A stretch of DNA of 64,000 bases, from NCBI GenBank assembly GCA_965224735.1, contig OZ245059.1:248001-312000 (forward strand), in the 5' to 3' direction. Origin of the DNA: Robiginitomaculum_A sp036478535 (GTDB lineage Bacteria; Pseudomonadota; Alphaproteobacteria; Caulobacterales; Maricaulaceae). A model generated the notes under the pieces. It ran no database searches. It was not told the DNA's origin and worked only from the letters and a program-made list of their open reading frames with translations. Numbering within the stretch: the first letter of the stretch is position 1; each line of letters begins with the position of its first letter. Shown one piece after another: positions 50,111-58,772 of the stretch. The translations under genes were made by a program, and so were the position numbers.

Positions 50111-51163
50111 TCATGATTCCAGACTAAATGGCTCTAGCCCAGATAAGCGCAGTGTCGGCTTGATGGTTGGAACGAGACGCGGAGAGATTTTGCGAATGGA
50201 TTTGGCAATATAGCCAATGTGCCCAGGCGTAGAGCCACAACATCCACCAAGAATATTGACATAGCCGTGCTGTGCCCAGTCTGTAACTTCTGTACTCATT
50301 TCCGCTGGCGTTTCATCATATTCACCAAATGCGTTTGGAAGCCCAGCATTTGGAAAGGCCATAACATAGCAATCCGCTACTTTTGATAGTGCTTGTATAT
50401 AGGCACGCATGTCTTGAGCGCCTAATGCGCAATTTAGGCCAACAGCAAACGGCTTGGCATGTGCGATCGATATCCAAAAGGCTTCGCTAGTTTGCCCAGA
50501 TAATGTGCGTCCAGAAGCATCAGTGATTGTCCCAGAGATAAGTAATGGTAGGTCTTGGCCCTTTTCTTTAAAGATTGATTTGGCTGCAAAAATGGCAGCT
50601 TTCGCATTTAATGTATCAAAAATTGTTTCAATCAAAAATGCGTCAACATAGTCAAACATAGCCAGCATTTGCTCGCTATAAGCCTTGACGACATGATCGA
50701 AATCAACTTCGCGATATCCAGGGTCTTCTACCTTGGGCGAGAGCGACAATGTTTTACTGAGCGGACCAACTGAGCCTAAAACAGCGCGCGGTTTTTCAGG
50801 GGTTTTCTCGCTCCATTCATCAACAACATCTCGGGCAAGTTTAGCGCCTGCGAGCGCAATTTCAGGCGCTAGATCTTGCATTTGATAATCAGCCTGACTG
50901 ATTGAGGTTGCATTAAATGTATTGGTTTCAATCATATCTACGCCAATAGACAAAAAACCATCGTGCACGGCGCGTATCACATCTGGTTTCGTGATACTGA
51001 GTAAATCATTATTACCTTTCAGCAGGCATTTCCAGTCGGAGAATTGCGCGCCGCGGTAATCATCCTCACCAAGCTGATATTGCTGCACCATCGTGCCCAT
51101 TGCGCCATCAAGCATGATGATACGGTTTTTAATTGCCTGTTCTATGGCGAGCCAGTTTCCCAT
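50111..51163 (-). CDS. metH: Methionine synthase, homocysteine-binding subunit
   Basis: 350 residues equal to the N-terminal module of MetH. IIMLDGAMGTMVQQ begins the barrel, ETNTFNATSISQADY follows, and the zinc cysteines are in GLNCALG and LGGCCGSTPGHI. ATG 51163 (MGNWLAIEQ) starts one base after the metF stop; the longer frame from 51217 overlaps metF and is unlikely. It positions homocysteine for methyl transfer from cobalamin bound to the downstream subunit. Confidence 0.95.
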   Translation of the reverse strand: MGNWLAIEQAIKNRIIMLDGAMGTMVQQYQLGEDDYRGAQFSDWKCLLKGNNDLLSITKPDVIRAVHDGFLSIGVDMIETNTFNATSISQADYQMQDLAPEIALAGAKLARDVVDEWSEKTPEKPRAVLGSVGPLSKTLSLSPKVEDPGYREVDFDHVVKAYSEQMLAMFDYVDAFLIETIFDTLNAKAAIFAAKSIFKEKGQDLPLLISGTITDASGRTLSGQTSEAFWISIAHAKPFAVGLNCALGAQDMRAYIQALSKVADCYVMAFPNAGLPNAFGEYDETPAEMSTEVTDWAQHGYVNILGGCCGSTPGHIGYIAKSIRKISPRLVPTIKPTLRLSGLEPFSLES

Positions 51164-51164
51164 A

Positions 51165-52082
51165 TTACGCGCGCCTAGCGGGTGATATACCCAGTGTTTT
51201 ACAAAGTATAAAGGCAAGCTCTGCCCGGTTAAGGGTATAAAAATGGAAATGTTTCACACCGTTTTCCGATAGTTTACTCACAAGCTCTGCCGCTGTTGTT
51301 GCCGCTAATAATTGCCGTATATCGGGCTCATCATCAAGGCCAGAAAATAGCTCATGATACCAATTAGGGATAGAAATTTTGCATATATCCGCCATACGGC
51401 AAATCCCCTTATAATTTGGCTGTAGCATGAGGCCAGGAATGATTGGGATCTTAATACCAGCATCCAAAACCTTATCTTGGAACCGTAAAAACACATCCGG
51501 AGAAAAGAAAAACTGCGTAATAGCACGCGTGGCTCCCGCATCGACCTTGCGTTTTAAATTATCAATTTCATCCGACCAATTTGAGCTTTCAGGATGAAGC
51601 TCTGGATAAGCGCTCACGGAAATATCAAAAGGGGCTATTTTTTTAAGGCCAGCAACGAGGTCACTGCCATACGCAAACCCATTTTTTGTCAACGTGTATT
51701 TCTCGCCTATTCCGCCTTCAGAGTCCCCGCGAAGCGCAACGATGTGCCGAACACCTGCGTCCCAATACCCTTGGGCGATGTCTTTGATCTCGGCTTTATC
51801 AGATCCGACACAGGTTAAATGCGCGGCGACGTTTAAATTGGTGTCTTTGGCAATACGCGCCACCGTTTCATGGGTGCGCGTGCGCGTAGATCCGCCCGCA
51901 CCATAGGTGACGGATACAAAGTCAGGATTAAGGGTTTCAAGTTTCTTAATGACGCCCCATAAGTTATCGCGCATTTTATCCGTCCTGGGTGGAAAAAATT
52001 CAAAACTGACCCGCAAATTATTGCTTTTATTGACCATGCCCCGCACTATAGGGTCAAAATATTTATCCTCTGGCGTCGTCAT
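51165..52082 (-). CDS. metF: Methylenetetrahydrofolate reductase
   Basis: 305 residues. RVSFEFFPPRTDKM carries the catalytic glutamate, FVSVTYGAGGSTRTRTHET the folate region, HLTCVGSD and VALRGDSEGG the FAD-binding segments, and GATRAITQFFF the substrate loop. It supplies methyl-THF for MetH. ATG 52082 is used; the frame also opens with TTG at 52088. It is the first gene of the metF-metH1-metH2 operon. A SAM-I riboswitch lies about 80 nt upstream, so the operon should be repressed when SAM is abundant. Confidence 0.95.
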   Translation of the reverse strand: MTTPEDKYFDPIVRGMVNKSNNLRVSFEFFPPRTDKMRDNLWGVIKKLETLNPDFVSVTYGAGGSTRTRTHETVARIAKDTNLNVAAHLTCVGSDKAEIKDIAQGYWDAGVRHIVALRGDSEGGIGEKYTLTKNGFAYGSDLVAGLKKIAPFDISVSAYPELHPESSNWSDEIDNLKRKVDAGATRAITQFFFSPDVFLRFQDKVLDAGIKIPIIPGLMLQPNYKGICRMADICKISIPNWYHELFSGLDDEPDIRQLLAATTAAELVSKLSENGVKHFHFYTLNRAELAFILCKTLGISPARRA

Positions 52083-52164
52083 AACCAATTTCCATTCCCT
52101 ATAGAGGCACTAAATTACTACAAAGACAGATGGGAGCTAGATGAGTACATTAACTCTCTATTCC

Positions 52165-52280
52165 CTCATCTATCACCTGCAAAGCGGGCGTAGGACTTAG
52201 CACCTTTCTCGAAACACAGATAGGTGTTTCAAAGGTTGCTCCAGCATCAAAGGGCCTATCCCTCCACTGGTCTTGATGAG
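52165..52280 (-). promoter_or_regulatory. SAM-I (S-box) riboswitch upstream of metF
   Basis: Read on the minus strand, CTCATCAAGA (P1 and K-turn entry, from 52280), GTGGAGGGA (52267-52259), AGCAACC (52240-52234) and AAGGTGCTAAGTCC (52206-52193) follow the S-box consensus in order and spacing, and P1 closes with GATGAG at 52170-52165. That strand (TAGATGAG) can instead pair with CTCATCTA at 52145-52138, a plausible switching helix. I did not see a standard terminator, so control may act on translation. Confidence 0.92.
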
Positions 52281-52323
52281 TGACTATACTGTGATAACAA
52301 AGTCAAAATTGGTCAAGTATTTT

Positions 52324-53520
52324 TTAGAGAATTTTCTTTAAAGTCTCAACCAAATCGGTTTTTTCCCAACTAAACCCACCATCGCTATCTGGCTTGCGAC
52401 CAAAGTGACCATAGGCTGCTGTACGGGCATAAATAGGCTGGTTAAGATCAAGGTGAGAACGAATTCCACGCGGCGTTAAACTAATAACTTCACAGATGGC
52501 TTTTTCAACAGCTTCTTCACTAACTTGCCCTTTTTGGCCCATGTCAACATAAACGGATGTTGGTTTAGCAACACCGATTGCATAAGAAAGCTGAATATTG
52601 ACCCACTTGGCAATACCCGCAGCAACAATGTTTTTAGCAAGGTAACGTGATACATAAGCAGCCGAACGGTCAACCTTCGTCGGATCTTTTCCCGAAAACG
52701 CACCTCCGCCATGTGGCGCCGCGCCGCCATAAGTATCGACGATAATTTTACGGCCTGTTAGCCCACTATCTCCATCTGGCCCGCCAATAATGAATTTACC
52801 AGTCGGATTGATGTGCCAGATAGTTTCATCGGTAATCCAGCCCTCAGGCATTACTTCGTAAATATAAGGCTTTACAAGATCAGCGACATCAGCAGATGTC
52901 ATGTTTGCGTCCAAATGCTGTGTCGACAGGACGATAGCCCGCGCACCAATAGGCTCGCCATTTTTGTAACGAATTGTTACTTGCGATTTAGCATCGGGGC
53001 CAAGCTCGGTTTTACCTTCGTCTTTGCGCGCCGTAGCAATTCTCTTTAGGATTTTATGGCTATAATAAAGCGGGGCCGGCATAAAATCTGGTGTTTCAGA
53101 ACATGCATAACCAAACATAATGCCTTGGTCGCCAGCACCTTCTTCGGGGTGCGTGCCAGATCCCTGATCAACGCCTTGCGCAATATCAACACTTTGTGCA
53201 TGCAAAAGAATGTCAATATCAGCTGTTTTCCAATGGAAGCCATCTTGTTCGTAACCGATATCTTTAATCGCTGCGCGAACCTGATCCTTAATCATATCAT
53301 GAGTAATTTTATCTGTACCACGCGTTTCGCCTGCAATCACAACTTTATTTGTTGTGGTTAGCGTTTCTGCAGCAACGCGGACATCCCATGGGGACATACC
53401 GTCTTTGATGCTCTCGTGAAAAAACAAGTCAACAATTTCATCCGAAATACGATCAGAAACTTTGTCAGGGTGCCCTTCAGAAACGGACTCGGATGTAAAA
53501 TCAAATAATTCACGGCTCAT
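52324..53520 (-). CDS. metK: S-adenosylmethionine synthetase
   Basis: 398 residues. TSESVSEGHPDKVSD holds the ATP-binding histidine, GAGDQGIMFGYA and GGGAFSGKDPTKVDRSAAY are the two MetK signature motifs. It makes SAM from methionine and ATP. ATG 53520 follows AGGAGTG. It is on the same strand as metF and ahcY but has its own leader (95 nt); I found no riboswitch there. With ahcY and metF-metH it covers the activated methyl cycle. Confidence 0.97.
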   Translation of the reverse strand: MSRELFDFTSESVSEGHPDKVSDRISDEIVDLFFHESIKDGMSPWDVRVAAETLTTTNKVVIAGETRGTDKITHDMIKDQVRAAIKDIGYEQDGFHWKTADIDILLHAQSVDIAQGVDQGSGTHPEEGAGDQGIMFGYACSETPDFMPAPLYYSHKILKRIATARKDEGKTELGPDAKSQVTIRYKNGEPIGARAIVLSTQHLDANMTSADVADLVKPYIYEVMPEGWITDETIWHINPTGKFIIGGPDGDSGLTGRKIIVDTYGGAAPHGGGAFSGKDPTKVDRSAAYVSRYLAKNIVAAGIAKWVNIQLSYAIGVAKPTSVYVDMGQKGQVSEEAVEKAICEVISLTPRGIRSHLDLNQPIYARTAAYGHFGRKPDSDGGFSWEKTDLVETLKKIL

Positions 53521-53615
53521 GGTTCACTCCTAGGTTTTAAGGCTCTTCGCTTTTTAATATTATTTATAGACGCTTGTTAATGATGGCACGGTTGCGCCGC
53601 CAAGTTTAATGTAAA

Positions 53616-54902
53616 TTAATAGCGGTATGTATCAGGCTTATAAGGACCATCTACTTTTAGGCCAAGATACTTAGCTTGCTCGCCAGATAATCTGGTCAGT
53701 TTTGCACCTAGTTTAGCAAGGTGTAATTTAGCCACTTTTTCATCAAGGTGTTTGGGAAGCACATAAACTTTATTTTCATAATTTTTGTGATTTTCCCAAA
53801 GCTCTAATTGGGCAAGTGTTTGGTTTGTGAAACTAGCAGACATAACAAAGCTAGGATGGCCAGTACCGCAGCCAAGGTTGACCAAGCGGCCTTCTGCTAA
53901 AACAATAAGACGTTTACCATCTGGAAAGACCACTTCGTCTACTTGCGGTTTCACATTTTCCCATGTGTAGTTTTTAAGAGCATCAATTTGGATTTCGCTA
54001 TCAAAATGGCCAATATTACAAACAATAGCGCGGTCTTTCATGGCGCGCATATGCTCTACCGTGATCACGTCTTTATTGCCAGTCGCTGTTACGAAAATAT
54101 CGCAAGTGGGCGCAGCTTCGTCCATTGTTACAACTTCATAGCCTTCCATTGCCGCTTGCAGAGCGCAAATCGGGTCAATTTCAGTGACCTTTACGCGCGC
54201 GCCTTGGGAACGCAGGCTTTCTGCAGACCCTTTGCCCACATCCCCAAAACCGCAAATAACTGCAGTTTTGCCAGAAAGCATAACGTCTGTTGCCCGTTTG
54301 ATACTATCAACAAGGCTCTCTTTACAGCCGTAAAGATTATCAAACTTAGATTTGGTAACGCTGTCGTTAACATTGATAGCAGGCACTTTTAGACGGCCTT
54401 CTTTTTCCATTTGATAAAGCCGCATCACGCCTGTCGTTGTTTCTTCGGACAGCCCCTTAATATCTTTCAATAACTCTGGGTATTCATCATGCATCAAAAC
54501 GGTTAAATCACCGCCGTCATCCAAAATCATATTGGGAACCCAGCCGTTTAGGCCTTTTACGGTCGCGTGGATACACTGCCAAAATTCTTCATCATTCATA
54601 CCTTTCCAAGCAAAGACAGGAACGCCTGTAGCCGCAATCGCCGCCGCAGCCTGATCTTGGGTCGAAAAAATATTACAAGATGACCAGCGCACTTCAGCAC
54701 CCAAATGCGTAAGGGTTTCAATGAGTACAGCTGTCTGGATTGTCATGTGAAGACAGCCAGCAATGCGCGCGCCTTTAAGAGGGTTTTTATCACCGAACTC
54801 AGCGCGCAGGGACATTAAACCTGGCATTTCAGTTTCGGCAATGTTAATTTCTTTTCGGCCCCAGTCGGCAAGTTTAATATCGGCTACTTTATAATCGGTC
54901 AT
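53616..54902 (-). CDS. ahcY: Adenosylhomocysteinase
   Basis: 428 residues. The Rossmann loop GFGDVGKGSAESLR binds NAD, GCLHMTIQTAVLIETL is the substrate region, and the C-terminal KLHLAKLGAKLTRL and ending KPDTYRY are conserved. It splits S-adenosylhomocysteine to adenosine and homocysteine and keeps methylation running. At 428 residues it lacks the ~40-residue insertion of many alphaproteobacterial enzymes. It is divergent from the MerR operon; I looked for an SAH riboswitch upstream and found none. Confidence 0.96.
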   Translation of the reverse strand: MTDYKVADIKLADWGRKEINIAETEMPGLMSLRAEFGDKNPLKGARIAGCLHMTIQTAVLIETLTHLGAEVRWSSCNIFSTQDQAAAAIAATGVPVFAWKGMNDEEFWQCIHATVKGLNGWVPNMILDDGGDLTVLMHDEYPELLKDIKGLSEETTTGVMRLYQMEKEGRLKVPAINVNDSVTKSKFDNLYGCKESLVDSIKRATDVMLSGKTAVICGFGDVGKGSAESLRSQGARVKVTEIDPICALQAAMEGYEVVTMDEAAPTCDIFVTATGNKDVITVEHMRAMKDRAIVCNIGHFDSEIQIDALKNYTWENVKPQVDEVVFPDGKRLIVLAEGRLVNLGCGTGHPSFVMSASFTNQTLAQLELWENHKNYENKVYVLPKHLDEKVAKLHLAKLGAKLTRLSGEQAKYLGLKVDGPYKPDTYRY

Positions 54903-55095
54903 GTCAAAATCCTGACGTGTGGAGGTGTTTTACTGCAAACACGGCTATAATAAAGTTTCATCTAGTGTGCAATACTTTGTAAATAGGGTTTTTAAATCTA
55001 TATTGAAGTACTGCGCATATGAAGCAGGGTATGATGGAAAACACGTTTCTCGGAAAAATACAATCAAGAAATTTAATTGTTGGTGTATTTTTTAG

Positions 55096-55111
55096 TTGAC
55101 GTTAACGTCAA
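55096..55111. promoter_or_regulatory. Palindromic operator, probably bound by MerR
   Basis: TTGACGTTAACGTCAA is a perfect 16-bp palindrome, followed by an additional half site ACGTCAA (55110-55116). It lies 20 bp before the MerR gene start. The sequence resembles the operators reported for MerR-family regulators of acyl-CoA catabolism (LiuR type), so autoregulation of the operon is likely. Confidence 0.65.
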
Positions 55112-55130
55112 CGTCAATTAAGTCACCGCC

Positions 55131-55634
55131 ATGACAATTAAAAATGCCATTAAAACCAATGATGTTCCGCATCTGTCTCAGGAACGATATTGGAGTATAG
55201 CAGAAATTGCGGCACATTTTAAAATCACGACCCGTGCTATACGGTTTTACGAGGGTAAAGATTTGCTATCCCCTGCCCGAATAGGTGGGCACCGCGTTTT
55301 TACAAAGCTTGATATGAAACGGCTTAAGAAAATCCTGCGCGCCAAACGCATTGGGTTTTCACTTGAAGACATTAAGCAGTTTTTGGATGTTACGGATGGC
55401 AATGTTAAAGAACAGGCTGAACTGCTTGCGCGCAAAGCCAGTTTTGAAGCGGTTATTAGGCGCTTGCACAACAAGCGCCACGACATTGAAGTGATATCCA
55501 AGGATATGCAAGATTTGTGCGCGCTCATTGATAACTATTTAGAAACCGCGCCCATTGACGGCGCATTTGAATTTGCAGATGCTTATGACGCGATGTTTCG
55601 CGCACATTTGGATGAAGACTTTATACCAGTTTAA
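55131..55634 (+). CDS. MerR family transcriptional regulator of beta-oxidation
   Basis: 167 residues. WSIAEIAAHFKITTRAIRFYEGKDLLSPAR is the MerR winged helix, and FTKLDMKRLKKILRAKRIGFSLEDIKQFL its second half (each quoted stretch is one continuous domain); a coiled-coil effector region follows. No cysteine metal site is evident, so the ligand may be an acyl-CoA. It precedes the acyl-CoA dehydrogenase-thiolase-FadB genes by 35 bp and has a palindrome at its promoter. Its stop codon sits within a 15-bp tandem repeat. Confidence 0.88.
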   Translation: MTIKNAIKTNDVPHLSQERYWSIAEIAAHFKITTRAIRFYEGKDLLSPARIGGHRVFTKLDMKRLKKILRAKRIGFSLEDIKQFLDVTDGNVKEQAELLARKASFEAVIRRLHNKRHDIEVISKDMQDLCALIDNYLETAPIDGAFEFADAYDAMFRAHLDEDFIPV

Positions 55635-55655
55635 AACTATCCAGTCTAAAACTAT
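55626..55655. repeat. 2 x 15-bp tandem repeat at the MerR gene end
   Basis: ccagtttaaaactat (55626-55640) and ccagtctaaaactat (55641-55655) are adjacent with one mismatch. The MerR stop codon TAA is in the first unit; the second extends towards the ribosome-binding site of the next gene. Confidence 0.9.
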
Positions 55656-55669
55656 AAAGGGAGGATACC

Positions 55670-57460
55670 ATGCCTACATATAAAGCCCCCACACGGGATC
55701 AGAAGTTTTTACTCCACGAAGTGCTTGACCTCTCGCGTTTTTCAGAACTTGATGGATTTAAAGACGCCGACCCTGAGATGATTGACGCGATTTTAGAAGA
55801 GAGTGCTAAATTTGCTGAAGACGTACTCACGCCGCTTAACCGCGTAGGCGATGAGCATGGCTGTATCCGCAATGAAGACGGTACAGTCACGGTGCCACCA
55901 GGGTTTCACGAAGCATTTGATCAAATGCGCGCCAATGGCTGGATGGGACTTGCCGCAGATCCACAATATGGCGGCCAAGGCTTGCCGCGTGTTTTGGGAA
56001 TGGCTTGCGGGGAAATGACCAGCTCTGCCAATATGGCCTTTACCATGTATCCTGGCTTGACGGGCGGCGCATCTAAAGCCATTTCTATTGGCGGGTCTGA
56101 GCAGCAAAAAGATTTCTATTTACCTAAAATGTATGCGGGAGAATGGACAGGCACCATGAACCTAACCGAGAGCCATTGCGGGACTGATCTAGGGTTACTC
56201 AAAACCAAAGCGACGGCGCAAGCAGATGGCAATTATAAAATTACTGGCCAAAAAATCTTTATCTCGGCGGGCGAGCATGGCATGAGCGAGAACATCATCC
56301 ATTTGGTGTTAGCGCGCATTGAAGGCGGGCCAGAAGGTGTCAAGGGTATCTCACTGTTTATCGTGCCGCGAAACAGCGTTGATAAAAACGGCAATGTAGG
56401 AGAAAATAATGGTGTGTCGTGCGGTTCTATCGAAGAAAAAATGGGTATTCATGGCAACTCAACCTGCGTGATGAATTTCGACAATGCGGTTGGCGAATTA
56501 ATAGGTGAGCCCCATAAAGGCCTAAAAGTAATGTTCGTAATGATGAATGAAGCGCGGATGGGCGTGGGCCTGCAAGGATTGTGTCAATCGGAGGCCTCGT
56601 ATCAGAACGCGGCGATTTATGCCAATGACCGTATTCAAGGCCGATCGCTCACGGGTGCAAAAAACAAAAAAGGCTCAGCCGATCCCATCATTGTTCATCC
56701 AGATATACGCCGTATGATTATGGATAGCCGCGCCTTTAATGAAGGCGCGCGGGCATTTCTCTACTGGCTTGCTTTACAAGAAGATTTGAAAAACGTATCG
56801 CCTGATGAGAAAGTGCGCGAGCGCGCTGATGATTACCTTGGCCTAATGACACCCGTTATCAAAGGCTATCTGACGGACATTGGCTTTGCCAATTGCGTTA
56901 ACGCCCAACAGGTTTATGGCGGACATGGCTATATTGAAGAATGGGGCATGAGCCAATTTGTCCGTGACGCACGAATTGCACAAATTTATGAAGGAGCCAA
57001 TGGCATTCAAGCACTTGACCTGGTTGGCCGCAAACTGGCGCGCAAAGGCGGCCGCGCGCTCATGAGCATTTCAGCTGAGATCGATGCTTATGTGAAAGAA
57101 CACGAAGGTAATGCAGACCTAAAACCGTTCATGAACGGCTTATCAAATGCTAAAAATAAACTGCAAACAGGTACAATGTGGTTGATGCAAAACGGCATGA
57201 GCAACCCAGATAATGCGGGCGCAGGCAGCGTTGATTATATGCATATGATGGGCATTGCTATGCTGACATATATGTGGGCACGCATGGCCAAAATCGCGCA
57301 GGCAGCTATTGACGCAGGCAGTGACGATCCGTTCTATGCGGACAAGTTAATCACAGGTAAATATTTCCTCGCACGTATCTTGCCAAATATGGACGCGCAC
57401 CTTGTCAAAGTCCAGAGCGGCGCAGAACCCGTTATGGCGCTGGCGGCGGATCGGTTTTAG
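55670..57460 (+). CDS. Acyl-CoA dehydrogenase (large, FadE-like)
   Basis: 596 residues. The acyl-CoA dehydrogenase core has MNLTESHCGTDLGLLKTKA, GQKIFISAGEHGMSENI, NEARMGVGLQGLCQSEASY and QVYGGHGYIEEWGMSQFVRDARI; this is followed by the extra C-terminal helical domain of the DmdC/FadE5-type subgroup. It performs the first oxidation of acyl-CoA in beta-oxidation with FAD. ATG 55670 has a strong AGGGAGG box. Substrate chain length is not known. It is the first enzyme gene of the MerR-led operon. Confidence 0.93.
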   Translation: MPTYKAPTRDQKFLLHEVLDLSRFSELDGFKDADPEMIDAILEESAKFAEDVLTPLNRVGDEHGCIRNEDGTVTVPPGFHEAFDQMRANGWMGLAADPQYGGQGLPRVLGMACGEMTSSANMAFTMYPGLTGGASKAISIGGSEQQKDFYLPKMYAGEWTGTMNLTESHCGTDLGLLKTKATAQADGNYKITGQKIFISAGEHGMSENIIHLVLARIEGGPEGVKGISLFIVPRNSVDKNGNVGENNGVSCGSIEEKMGIHGNSTCVMNFDNAVGELIGEPHKGLKVMFVMMNEARMGVGLQGLCQSEASYQNAAIYANDRIQGRSLTGAKNKKGSADPIIVHPDIRRMIMDSRAFNEGARAFLYWLALQEDLKNVSPDEKVRERADDYLGLMTPVIKGYLTDIGFANCVNAQQVYGGHGYIEEWGMSQFVRDARIAQIYEGANGIQALDLVGRKLARKGGRALMSISAEIDAYVKEHEGNADLKPFMNGLSNAKNKLQTGTMWLMQNGMSNPDNAGAGSVDYMHMMGIAMLTYMWARMAKIAQAAIDAGSDDPFYADKLITGKYFLARILPNMDAHLVKVQSGAEPVMALAADRF

Positions 57461-57552
57461 GAGCCAACCCCCAACCCAATGGCCTATAATTTTGGCACAA
57501 AACAGCATTGCGTAGGCTGGAGGGGAAACCCAAGTTTAAGGAGAAACACAAA

Positions 57553-58764
57553 ATGACAACAGCATATATATATGACGCCATCCGTACGCCGCGCGGGAAG
57601 GGAAAAAAGAACGGAAGCTTGCACGAAATTACGGCACTTTCGCTAGCGACGCAGCAGCTTGAAGCTTTGCGTGAGCGCAATAACCTTGACACCTCCAAAG
57701 TTGATGATGTCATCTTGGGCTGTGTTCACCAAGTCAAAGGCCAAGGCGCAGATATTGCGCGCTCTGCCGTCCTCACCGCAAATTGGGACGAGACTTGCGC
57801 GGGACTTTCTATCAACCGCTTTTGTGCTTCCGCCTTGGAAGCGGTCAATATCGCGGCGGCCAAAGTTATGTCTGGCATGAGCGACATGGTTGTTGGCGGC
57901 GGCGTTGAGTGCATGTCGCGCATCCCAATGGGGAGTGACGGCGGTGCCATGGGCGTTGACCCTTCTATCGCCTTTGATCACTATATTGTGCCCCAAGGCA
58001 TATCGGCTGACCTTATTGCTACCAAATGGGGCTATACCCGTGATGATTGCGACGCCTATGCAGTTGAAAGCCAAAAGCGCACGGCCAGATCATGGGATGA
58101 AGGCCGGTTTAAAAAATCTATCGTGCCAGTTAAAGACCAGATGGGCGTCAATATCCTGTCCAAGGATGAACACATGCGCCCAAATACTGATATGCAATCT
58201 TTGGGTTCTTTAAACCCAAGTTTTGCCGCCATGGGCACGATGATGCCGGGGTTTGATTTTACGGCTATCCAAAAATATCCCGAACTTGAGAGCATCAATC
58301 ATGTGCATCATGCGGGCAATTCTTCTGGCATTGTAGACGGGTGCTCTTTAGTTCTTGTTGGCAGTGAAGAAGCAGGTAAAGCTCAAGGGTTGAAACCGCG
58401 CGCGCGCATTCGCGCTTTTGCCGAAATTGGCACCGAGCCGACCATTATGCTTACTGGCCCCGAAGCCGTTGCGCGTAAAACCCTAAAAAAAGCGGGCATG
58501 GTCGTTTCCGATATAGACCTTTGGGAAATCAACGAAGCTTTCGCATCTGTCGTCTTGCGCGCTATGGAAGGCTTGGGTGTTGATCATAGCATTATGAACG
58601 TTAATGGTGGCGCCATTGCTATGGGGCATCCTTTGGGCGCAACAGGTGCCATGATTATCGGCACTATGGTTGACGAGTTAGAACGCTCAGGCAAGAAAAC
58701 CGCGCTTATCACACTTTGCGTAGGCGGCGGCATGGGTAGTGCAATTATTATTGAGAGAGTATAG
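57553..58764 (+). CDS. fadA: Acetyl-CoA C-acyltransferase (thiolase)
   Basis: 403 residues. The N-terminal active-site cysteine is in SINRFCASALEAVN (C), and the C-terminal motifs NVNGGAIAMGHPLGATGA (His) and TLCVGGGMGSAIIIE (Cys) complete the thiolase triad. ATG 57553 follows AAGGAGAAACAC; the upstream part of the open frame from 57508 has no family similarity. It splits 3-ketoacyl-CoA to acetyl-CoA and a shortened acyl-CoA. fadB follows 8 bp later. Confidence 0.95.
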   Translation: MTTAYIYDAIRTPRGKGKKNGSLHEITALSLATQQLEALRERNNLDTSKVDDVILGCVHQVKGQGADIARSAVLTANWDETCAGLSINRFCASALEAVNIAAAKVMSGMSDMVVGGGVECMSRIPMGSDGGAMGVDPSIAFDHYIVPQGISADLIATKWGYTRDDCDAYAVESQKRTARSWDEGRFKKSIVPVKDQMGVNILSKDEHMRPNTDMQSLGSLNPSFAAMGTMMPGFDFTAIQKYPELESINHVHHAGNSSGIVDGCSLVLVGSEEAGKAQGLKPRARIRAFAEIGTEPTIMLTGPEAVARKTLKKAGMVVSDIDLWEINEAFASVVLRAMEGLGVDHSIMNVNGGAIAMGHPLGATGAMIIGTMVDELERSGKKTALITLCVGGGMGSAIIIERV

Positions 58765-58772
58765 AGGCAAAT

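Noticed and set aside
53521..53615. Possible SAM-class riboswitch ahead of metK
   Set aside because: The 95-nt leader has one small stem (tggcgg/ccgtgcca) and none of the SAM-II or SAM/SAH signatures I know.
54903..55130. Possible SAH riboswitch upstream of ahcY
   Set aside because: Only a short stem (gtgttt/aaacac) is visible; the conserved SAH-element core motifs are absent.
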